Positions 44,760-50,125 of a DNA stretch of 50,125 nt are shown piece after piece (within the stretch, counting starts at the first letter, position 1; the number at the start of each line of letters is the position of its first letter). Position numbers and translations under genes: made by a program. The DNA is taken from contig QKJQ01000042.1 in assembly GCA_003249225.1 (NCBI GenBank), forward strand, positions 1-50,125, written 5' to 3'. Source of the DNA: Clostridia bacterium. Lineage in GTDB: Bacteria > Bacillota > Clostridia > Lachnospirales > Lachnospiraceae. Below the pieces are notes generated by a model. The model was not told where the DNA came from. It did not search any database and saw only the letters and a program-made list of their open reading frames with translations.

Positions 44760-45197
44760 ATGAAGATTTCAACAAAAGGCAGATATGCCTTACGATTAAT
44801 GATAGATCTGGCAATGCATAGTACAGAAGGTGAACTGGTCAGAATAAAAGACATTTCGGAGAGGCAGGCAATCTCAGATAAATATCTGGAACAGATTATC
44901 TCCGGGCTGAACAAAGCAGGGTATGTAAAAAGCATTCGTGGTGCCCAGGGAGGTTACCGATTAACGAAAGAACCTGCGCAGTATACCGTTGGAAGTATTT
45001 TGCGGGTCATCGAAGGAAGTCTGGCTCCTGTTGCATGTCTGGAAGATGAAGTAAATGAATGCGAAAGACAATGTAATTGTGCTACGCTGATCCTATGGAA
45101 AAAGCTTGATGAAGCGATTCGTGGCATTGTAGATACGGTTACTTTAGAAAATTTAATTGAATGGGAGAAAGGGAATGCTGATAATTATGTCATCTGA
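44760..45197 (+). CDS. Rrf2-family regulator (IscR/CymR-like)
   Basis: This 145-aa regulator has the winged helix MKISTKGRYALRLMIDLA ... ISDKYLEQIISGLNKAGYV and a Cys cluster (CLEDEVNECERQCNC) close to the IscR spacing, so it may bind an Fe-S cluster. CymR, the cysteine regulator of Firmicutes, is the closest functional alternative because cysK and metY flank it. It probably senses Fe-S or cysteine status and controls this cluster, with the inverted repeat before cysK as candidate site. Confidence 0.9.
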   Translation: MKISTKGRYALRLMIDLAMHSTEGELVRIKDISERQAISDKYLEQIISGLNKAGYVKSIRGAQGGYRLTKEPAQYTVGSILRVIEGSLAPVACLEDEVNECERQCNCATLILWKKLDEAIRGIVDTVTLENLIEWEKGNADNYVI

Positions 45198-45227
45198 CAG
45201 ACAGCATTTGCCTTGGAAAGGATTTTA

Positions 45228-46535
45228 ATGGGAAAGAAAACAAGAGAAAACAGAGAATTCAAGTTTGAAACACTGCAGCTTCATGTAGGACAGGAGACAG
45301 CAGATTCTGCAACAGATGCCAGAGCGGTTCCGATCTATCAGACCTCCTCTTATGTGTTTCGAGACAGTGATCATGCAGCAGCCAGATTCAACCTGACCGA
45401 TGCAGGCAATATCTATGGCAGGCTTACCAATCCAACCGAGGATGTGTTCGAAAAACGAATGGCAGCGTTGGAAGGGGGCGTGGCAGCGCTTGCAACGGCG
45501 TCCGGAGCCGCAGCAATCTTTTACACCATCATTAACCTTGCAAGACAGGGTGATGAGATTGTCGCAGCAAGAAATATTTACGGTGGTTCCTACAATCTTC
45601 TGGCAAATACACTGCCGGCTTATGGTATACGAACGACCTTTGTGGATCCTGCAGATTTCTCTGCAATTGAAACAGCAATCAGCGAAAAAACAAAAGCTGT
45701 TTATATAGAGACTCTTGGAAATCCTAACTCTGATATTGCGGATATTGAAGCAATAGCTCAACTGGCACATAAACATAAGATTCCACTTGTTATAGACAAT
45801 ACCTTTGCAACGCCTTATCTGGTAAGACCAATTGAATATGGCGCGGATATTGTTGTACACTCTGCTACGAAGTTCATTGGCGGGCATGGTGTAGCCATTG
45901 GAGGTGTAATTGTGGACAGCGGCAGATTCGACTGGGAAGCATCTGGAAAGTTCCCACAACTGACCGAACCAGAGCCAGCTTATCATGGAATCAGTTTTTC
46001 AAAAGCCGTCGGTCCTGCAGCATTTGTTACAAGAATCCGTGCGATTCTTCTTCGTGACACAGGTGCTACCGTAGCTCCTCTTCATGCATTTTTATTTCTT
46101 CAGGGTCTTGAGACACTTTCTCTGCGTGTGGAGCGGCATGTATTCAATGCATGTAAAGTTGCACAATTCCTGAAGAACCATCCGCAAGTGGAAGCGGTTC
46201 ATCATCCATGCGTTACGGAGGATGTAAAGCAGCAGGAACTTTATAAAAAATATCTTCCACATGGCGGTGGATCGATCTTTACCTTTGAAATCAAAGGGGA
46301 TGAAAAAAAAGCAAAAGCATTCATCGATGAACTCGAACTATTTTCTCTTCTGGCAAATGTGGCGGATGTTAAATCACTTGTCATCCATCCTGCTTCAACA
46401 ACACATTCCCAGCTGAACGAAGAAGAAATGAAGGAACAGGGAATAAAGCCCAATACCATACGACTTTCGGTCGGATGCGAGAACATTGACGATATTCTGG
46501 AAGATCTTACCGAAGCGTTCAACGCTGTGAACTAA
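45228..46535 (+). CDS. metY: O-acetylhomoserine sulfhydrylase
   Basis: This 435-aa PLP enzyme of the Cys/Met metabolism family adds sulfide (or methanethiol) to O-acetylhomoserine. The start FETLQLHVGQ and YGRLTNPTEDVFEKRMAALEGG are typical, and the PLP lysine lies in HSATKFIGGHG. Its length is that of MetY rather than the shorter cystathionine enzymes. The ATG at 45228 follows GGAAAGGA. It ends the sulfur cluster. Confidence 0.94.
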   Translation: MGKKTRENREFKFETLQLHVGQETADSATDARAVPIYQTSSYVFRDSDHAAARFNLTDAGNIYGRLTNPTEDVFEKRMAALEGGVAALATASGAAAIFYTIINLARQGDEIVAARNIYGGSYNLLANTLPAYGIRTTFVDPADFSAIETAISEKTKAVYIETLGNPNSDIADIEAIAQLAHKHKIPLVIDNTFATPYLVRPIEYGADIVVHSATKFIGGHGVAIGGVIVDSGRFDWEASGKFPQLTEPEPAYHGISFSKAVGPAAFVTRIRAILLRDTGATVAPLHAFLFLQGLETLSLRVERHVFNACKVAQFLKNHPQVEAVHHPCVTEDVKQQELYKKYLPHGGGSIFTFEIKGDEKKAKAFIDELELFSLLANVADVKSLVIHPASTTHSQLNEEEMKEQGIKPNTIRLSVGCENIDDILEDLTEAFNAVN

Positions 46536-46593
46536 TTGCAAGAAAGCATTTGCTGTGGTACTATGATACAAAATAATGAAAATGTGGTGAAGT

Positions 46594-48516
46594 ATGATTG
46601 GAAATTTAATTTTTACCCTACGTACACAGCAGGAAATACCCCAAAAAAAATTATGTTATGGTCTATGCTCCGATGCAACGCTATCGAGAATTGAACTGGA
46701 TGAACGAACCCCGGACAAGTTCTTGCTGGATGCCCTTGTTCAGCGTTTGGGAAAATCACCCGATAAATTCTTTAGCGTTTTGTCGGAGCGTGATTATGTA
46801 TTGCTTTGTCTTCGGGAAGAAATTGAAAAAGCCATGGAAGAAAATAAATGGCAGAAGGTCGAAGCGACCCTAAACATTTACCTTGAATCAAAAGAAGCTA
46901 AAAGTGGTTTACATAAACAATACTGTGAGAAGATACAATCATTTCTGAAGTACCAATATACGAAGGATCCGGCGGCAAGCGAAAGAGTAATTTTATCTGC
47001 AATTCGGTGCACAATACCTGGATTTGATCCATTGCATCTGAAGGATTATTATTTATGCCGGGAAGAAGTGATATTAATTCTGATCTTACTGGCTTGTATG
47101 AAAGCACAGGAAAAAACGAGTGAGTATCAGGGTATACTATGGGATTTGATTAATTACATTGACGATCACTATACCGATGAAGAAGAAAAAGTCAAGATAT
47201 ATCCCAAAGCAGCTGTCTTTCAGGCTGAACTTTTTATGGAACAGGGAAAATATCAAGAAGCAATTGATATAACGGAGAAGGCAATTGAACTATCTGCTGG
47301 AAATGCAGTGATTTTTGGTTTGTCCAGACTTCTTCAGATTAATATAGAATGTCAGCAGAAAAGCAGAACAAAAGCTCAGAACGAAGCTCAGATAGAACAT
47401 CAGGAAGAAGTTCAGAACGAAGAGCAGATAGAAAATCGCATAGAACATCAGGCAGAGGAGCACAAGGAAGCGAGAGATAGAAAAAAGCAACTCGAAAGTC
47501 TTAAGTGGGTATATGATACCTTTGAAGTCTTGTCCGAAAAAGATAGTGACATGATCAGCAAATGCAATTCGCAGACTGAATTGTTCCTTATGAATGAGAT
47601 TATACGAAGCAGCCGAAAGAACAACGGTATGTCACAGGAGGTGCTGGGAGGGGACATTCTTGCTCCGGAGACGATATCAAGAATTGAAAGCGGTAAAAGA
47701 AAACCTCATCTTAGTAATTTTAAGAAGATAAAAAAAGCGCTAGGAATTGACAAGGATATATATAATGTAGAAATCATAACGGATAATTTTGCGGTGTATG
47801 AGAAAAAAAGGGAAATAGACCGACTTGCTGCATATCACAAATATGATGAAGTAAATCAGAGATTTGAAGAACTCAAAAAACTTATCGATATGGATGATAA
47901 GCTGAACGTACAATATATTCTTATGACGCAGACGTGGCTGGATTACAGAGAGAATAAACTCAGCCAGGAAAAGACTGTAAAAAAGCTGAATGATATACTT
48001 GATCTAACATTAAAAAGACAAAGCGGAAGTAAAATAGAAACCTTAAATCTGTCAAAACAAGAAGTGACCATAATAAACAGAATAGCGATCATTTATGACA
48101 GACTAAAGCAAAGTGATAAAGCAATTCAATTGTTGCAGGATGTTTTGAAAAGCTTTCATAACAGCCAGATTGATATGAAGTACCATTCAGTCTCTGCATT
48201 ACTGGTCATGTCAAATCTTGAGAAGTTTCTTGAAGAAAGCAATCTTCTTGAAGAAGCAATTGACATATGTGATCAGGCCATTCGTCTTTCACTGCAATGT
48301 GGCAGAGGGCAGTTTCTTGGAAAGTATCTTGCGAAAAAAGGTTTTGTTCTTGAAAGAATGATGAAAGAATCATCCGGAGCAGATGAAATAATGTCCTGTG
48401 CTGATTATTTTCATAAAGCATATCATATCAGTGTTCTGATGAAGGATACAATATCAGCCAATATTATTGCAGGGCATGCAAACGATAAATATCCGCAAAT
48501 TCATTTATTTGCTTAG
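46594..48516 (+). CDS. Tandem HTH/TPR regulator (RNPP-like peptide receptor candidate)
   Basis: This 640-aa protein looks like two HTH-TPR modules in one chain. The first HTH (residues about 3-60, ATLSRIELDERTPDKFLLDA) is degenerate. A helical TPR-like region (about 70-250) and a Gln/Glu-rich linker (about 253-300) follow. The second XRE HTH (about 335-395, NNGMSQEVLGGDILAPETIS, RIESGKRKPHL) is well formed. Further TPR-like helices (about 410-640) could bind a peptide. PlcR, Rgg and related RNPP regulators share HTH plus TPR and are controlled by an imported secreted peptide. A secreted-peptide gene converges on its stop codon. The ligand role is inferred. Confidence 0.82.
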   Translation: MIGNLIFTLRTQQEIPQKKLCYGLCSDATLSRIELDERTPDKFLLDALVQRLGKSPDKFFSVLSERDYVLLCLREEIEKAMEENKWQKVEATLNIYLESKEAKSGLHKQYCEKIQSFLKYQYTKDPAASERVILSAIRCTIPGFDPLHLKDYYLCREEVILILILLACMKAQEKTSEYQGILWDLINYIDDHYTDEEEKVKIYPKAAVFQAELFMEQGKYQEAIDITEKAIELSAGNAVIFGLSRLLQINIECQQKSRTKAQNEAQIEHQEEVQNEEQIENRIEHQAEEHKEARDRKKQLESLKWVYDTFEVLSEKDSDMISKCNSQTELFLMNEIIRSSRKNNGMSQEVLGGDILAPETISRIESGKRKPHLSNFKKIKKALGIDKDIYNVEIITDNFAVYEKKREIDRLAAYHKYDEVNQRFEELKKLIDMDDKLNVQYILMTQTWLDYRENKLSQEKTVKKLNDILDLTLKRQSGSKIETLNLSKQEVTIINRIAIIYDRLKQSDKAIQLLQDVLKSFHNSQIDMKYHSVSALLVMSNLEKFLEESNLLEEAIDICDQAIRLSLQCGRGQFLGKYLAKKGFVLERMMKESSGADEIMSCADYFHKAYHISVLMKDTISANIIAGHANDKYPQIHLFA

Positions 48517-48662
48517 AAATTGGAATCATCCACATCAAACAGATCTGCAACGGTTACAAACGTTGGTTTCGAAGTATTATGATAAGTTGCTGCTGACAGA
48601 AGACCAGAAGAAATACAAAAAGCCATAACCATAGTAATGAGAATCTTTGCTAAATATTTCAT
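48513..48662 (-). CDS. Secreted 49-aa pro-peptide, candidate pheromone precursor
   Basis: This small ORF was found by reading the minus strand. An ATG at 48662 lies 8 nt after GGAGG. The product has a positively charged start (MKYLAK), a hydrophobic core (ILITMVMAFCISSGLL) and a likely Sec cleavage at LSA/A or SAA/T. About 25 residues remain, ending in an acidic, aromatic tail (TVADLFDVDDSNF). Its stop overlaps the regulator's stop codon tail to tail. Size, signal peptide and location match precursors of RNPP signalling peptides; the mature signal would be a C-terminal fragment. Confidence 0.75.
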   Translation of the reverse strand: MKYLAKILITMVMAFCISSGLLSAATYHNTSKPTFVTVADLFDVDDSNF

Positions 48663-48691
48663 AATTGTAACCTCCATTGGAATTTTTATTA

Positions 48692-48715
48692 ATTATAATT
48701 TGAATATTAATGAAG
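48692..48715 (-). promoter_or_regulatory. Promoter of the peptide gene
   Basis: On the minus strand TATAAT (48697-48692) is preceded 17 nt upstream by TGGGAC (48720-48715), a poor -35 that is the edge of the 20-bp palindrome. This suggests dependence on an activator bound at the palindrome. Confidence 0.55.
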
Positions 48716-48767
48716 TCCCATGACGTTTTCGGAGAAATTAATTTTATTCTCCAAAAACGTCATGGGA
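48716..48767. promoter_or_regulatory. Shared divergent operator: 20-bp-arm inverted repeat
   Basis: CCCATGACGTTTTCGGAGAA (48717-48736) is inverted at 48747-48766 with one mismatch; the outer T/A at 48716/48767 also pairs. A 10-nt AT spacer lies between. It sits between the divergent peptide and membrane-protein genes, and each outer edge supplies a similar weak -35 (TGGGAC left, TGGGAT right) 17 nt before a good -10. I read it as an activator site for both promoters. The T run after the right arm means it could also act as a terminator. Confidence 0.65.
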
Positions 48768-48791
48768 TTTTTTGGTATTTATATGTAAAAT
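48763..48791 (+). promoter_or_regulatory. Promoter of the membrane-protein gene
   Basis: TGGGAT (48763-48768) and TAAAAT (48786-48791) with a 17-nt spacer mirror the peptide-gene promoter on the other side of the palindrome. Confidence 0.5.
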
Positions 48792-48811
48792 AAGGACAGG
48801 AGGGATGCTTT

Positions 48812-49492
48812 TTGGAAAAAATACTTCTTTACAAATATTACAGATGGAAAAATGAGAAGCTGGGTCTAAGAGAAAAAATGAAGACCATATCATATAAGAC
48901 ATGGATTTTGCTGATGGGTGGACTATTTTCGTTTGTCCTTTTCCTGGTTCTTTGTTTTAAAGGAATACACAATGATATGTTGTATCTGCCTCTGATTCTC
49001 GAAGCTATTTTTATGGGAATGATGAATCACTGCTTTATAGCAGACCGATCGCAGAAAAGCGGCGTTGATTTTGATCGTTACAAAATTTTCTGCAGGGAAG
49101 TAAAATTGTGGCTGGAGGCGAATGATATCTCGACAAGACACCAGATCAATCAGCTTAGCAGCCGATATAAGGAGTTGGAGAATAAGAAACGGAAACCGCT
49201 TCATTTTTCTGTGAATATTAGCAGACAATGGCTCTTGTTCTTACTGATTCCAGTGTCGTTTAGTATGGTGCTTCATTTTGTGGAGCTTCCGGAGGTTACA
49301 ATGTCCATATTGAAGGACTTCTCGTTGCTGCTAATTTTATATACTGCTCTGTATTTGATTGTACTAGGCAGTTATGAACTGATTACCTACCTGTTTACAA
49401 CGGGTCGTAATACAGCCCAGGATTTTGTACAGGCACTTAACGGCGTACTGGTGTTCTGCTTTGATGATGAGTTTGATGACCAGAATATGTGA
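48812..49492 (+). CDS. Membrane protein of the peptide-signalling locus
   Basis: This 226-aa protein has two N-terminal membrane helices (about 30-70), a charged cytoplasmic stretch (about 75-130) and two C-terminal membrane helices (about 138-200), ending in an acidic tail (FDDEFDDQNM). The TTG start follows AGGAGG at 7-nt spacing. No family is recognised. Its promoter shares the palindrome with the peptide gene, so it is probably a target of the same regulator: immunity, peptide processing, export or sensing are open options. Confidence 0.75.
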   Translation: MEKILLYKYYRWKNEKLGLREKMKTISYKTWILLMGGLFSFVLFLVLCFKGIHNDMLYLPLILEAIFMGMMNHCFIADRSQKSGVDFDRYKIFCREVKLWLEANDISTRHQINQLSSRYKELENKKRKPLHFSVNISRQWLLFLLIPVSFSMVLHFVELPEVTMSILKDFSLLLILYTALYLIVLGSYELITYLFTTGRNTAQDFVQALNGVLVFCFDDEFDDQNM

Positions 49493-49537
49493 TTCTCCAA
49501 AAACGTCATGGTAAAACTTCATAAAAAACAATATTAT
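49493..49537 (+). promoter_or_regulatory. Third copy of the operator motif with -10-like box
   Basis: TTCTCCAAAAACGTCATGG (49493-49511) repeats the right arm of the divergent operator exactly. At the same offset a weak -35 position (TGGTAA, 49509-49514) is followed after 17 nt by TATTAT (49532-49537). A short transcript to the hairpin at 49624 is predicted under the same control. Confidence 0.55.
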
Positions 49538-49576
49538 ATAACTACGCTTAGTGCGTATAATCGGTGGTTTAGAAAG

Positions 49577-49639
49577 ATGAATAAACCTTGCGTGCCCTAT
49601 CTAAATATAAATTTAGAACAAAAGATTCCATGTTTGTAA
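49577..49639 (+). CDS. Possible 20-aa peptide downstream of the third motif
   Basis: An ATG after AGAAAG opens a 20-codon frame (MNKPCVPYLNINLEQKIPCL) ending inside the following hairpin. It is too short to judge by composition and has no signal peptide. It is listed because it lies in the short transcript predicted from the third motif copy. Confidence 0.2.
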   Translation: MNKPCVPYLNINLEQKIPCL

Positions 49640-49668
49640 AATTAGAATGCAAACATGGGATTCTTTGT
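49624..49668 (+). terminator. Terminator-like hairpin after the signalling locus
   Basis: Positions 49624-49636 pair with 49650-49662 (13 bp, two G-T pairs), with a T-containing tail. It would end transcripts from the third motif or from the membrane-protein gene. Confidence 0.6.
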
Positions 49669-49685
49669 ATTTACCGGAATAAGGA

Positions 49686-49714
49686 TTGACAGAGAGGCTG
49701 GAATATGCAATAAT
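49686..49714 (+). promoter_or_regulatory. Promoter of the structured ncRNA
   Basis: TTGACA (49686-49691) and AATAAT (49709-49714) have a 17-nt spacer, placing the transcript start near 49721. Confidence 0.6.
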
Positions 49715-49720
49715 GGCAGT

Positions 49721-49986
49721 GCAAAGCGGTGTCTTTGTATTAATAAACAGACAATGGGTTAGAATCCCGATGATAGGAAAGATATAGGTAGAGTATGTTA
49801 CGTGTGTTAAAAGTAGATATCAACAACTAAATCGTTGGTAAGGCAGAGTGTTATAACTCTGACCTTTGGTCAGCTTATTTGCTGATTAATTCTACTTGAC
49901 AGATACCTTATCTTGCGTCGGGATATCCCTGTAATTATATTACATTTGGATATTTGGAAGCATGACAGTTTGTCATGCTTCTTTTT
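49721..49986 (+). ncRNA. Structured ncRNA, possibly raiA-type
   Basis: A roughly 265-nt non-coding stretch lies between a promoter and a strong terminator. A long-range stem closes it: ATCCCGA (49764-49770) with TCGGGAT (49918-49924), continued by AAGATA/TATCTT and AGGTA/TACCT, then AAGTAGA (49811-49817) with TCTACTT (49891-49897). Inside are three small hairpins: CAAC/GTTG, CAGAG/CTCTG and TCAGC/GCTGA. Size, layout and the CCCGATGATAGG start recall the clostridial raiA motif, but this is from memory. It does not resemble 6S RNA, tmRNA or RNase P. Confidence 0.6.
49957..49986 (+). terminator. Terminator of the ncRNA
   Basis: GAAGCATGACA (49957-49967) and TGTCATGCTTC (49971-49981) form a perfect 11-bp stem with a 3-nt loop, followed by five Ts. 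Confidence 0.95.
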
Positions 49987-49996
49987 GTATGATGAA

Positions 49997-50125
49997 AACC
50001 ACGCGATAGTCGCGTGGTTCTATAGAAGCTTTAGCGATGTATTCAGATATAAAAACTCCTAATGTGTATAATAAAAACGTGACCTGCCAGTTACGTAAAT
50101 AAAAACACATTAGGAGGACAGTAGA
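49997..50125 (+). mobile_element. Probable left end of an IS200/IS605-family element (truncated)
   Basis: AACCACGCGA/TCGCGTGGTT (49997-50006, 50010-50019) is a compact subterminal-type hairpin without a T tail. Then CTCCTAATGTGT (50056-50067) is inverted as ACACATTAGGAG (50105-50116), locking the AGGAGG ribosome-binding site (50112-50117) of a gene that must start just past the window. A subterminal hairpin followed by an occluded transposase ribosome-binding site is typical of IS200-type elements. The transposase itself is not visible. Confidence 0.5.

Noticed and set aside
45225..45986. 253-aa minus-strand frame opposite metY
   Set aside because: It lies wholly inside a well-recognised gene, is Cys/Arg-rich without domain pattern and has no ribosome-binding site, so it is a shadow frame.
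48716..48774. Plain terminator for the HTH/TPR regulator gene
   Set aside because: It lies 200 nt after the stop, beyond an antisense gene. Its arms recur at 49493 and supply both -35 positions, so a regulatory reading explains more, although termination in addition cannot be excluded.
49721..49986. 6S RNA, tmRNA or RNase P RNA
   Set aside because: The fold is multi-branched with a long closing stem, lacks the single long bulged helix of 6S, the tRNA-like ends of tmRNA and the conserved RNase P core.

Overview
The window looks like chromosomal DNA of a gut-type Firmicute, most likely a Clostridia/Lachnospiraceae member. This is inferred from moderate-to-low G+C, strong Shine-Dalgarno sites with several GTG/TTG starts, LPQTG-anchored giant surface proteins, clostridial-type mobile-element genes, a cellobiose 2-epimerase and a PL9-like pectate lyase. 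No rRNA or tRNA gene was recognised.

Layout. Positions 1-5310 are the right part of an integrative mobilizable element: the 5' end of a group IIC intron sitting behind a terminator hairpin, an XRE regulator, a Cys-rich protein, a RepA_N protein, a MobV relaxase, a TnpW-like protein and a TnpX-type large serine recombinase. The element appears to have inserted in a chromosomal XRE/membrane-protein gene, whose headless 3' part follows (5312-6100). Next come a diguanylate cyclase, two GNAT acetyltransferases and a YfbK-like lipoprotein, all on the minus strand.

Positions 10917-15732 (minus) form an operon hypB / large Fe-S flavoprotein / hypA / DUF5692-like membrane protein. A divergent GntR/FadR-type regulator faces it, with a 36-bp near-ideal palindrome on its own promoter. 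hypA appears to start at CTG. Positions 16796-21619 hold a three-gene operon with a zinc-ribbon membrane protein and two HELCH putative metallopeptidases. Two giant sortase-anchored proteins follow: 2281 aa with OB-fold-like repeats and a PHP phosphoesterase domain, and 1599 aa with a PL9 pectate lyase domain, the latter downstream of a consensus cre site.

Positions 34044-41741 hold a zinc-ribbon protein, an AEC transporter, an ATP-grasp ligase overlapping a lysine-2,3-aminomutase-like radical SAM enzyme, cellobiose 2-epimerase, and a GGDEF(degenerate)-EAL phosphodiesterase. Positions 42040-46535 form a sulfur and Fe-S cluster: cysK, nifS/iscS, iscU, an Rrf2 regulator and metY.

The most interesting part is 46594-49540. 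A tandem HTH/TPR regulator converges on an unlisted 49-aa secreted-peptide gene on the opposite strand. That gene is divergent from a membrane-protein gene across a 20-bp-arm palindrome, and the same 19-bp motif recurs behind the membrane-protein gene in front of another -10-like box. This has the architecture of a peptide-pheromone (RNPP-like) communication system. The window ends with a structured ncRNA (possibly raiA-type) and what looks like the left end of an IS200/IS605 element with an occluded ribosome-binding site.
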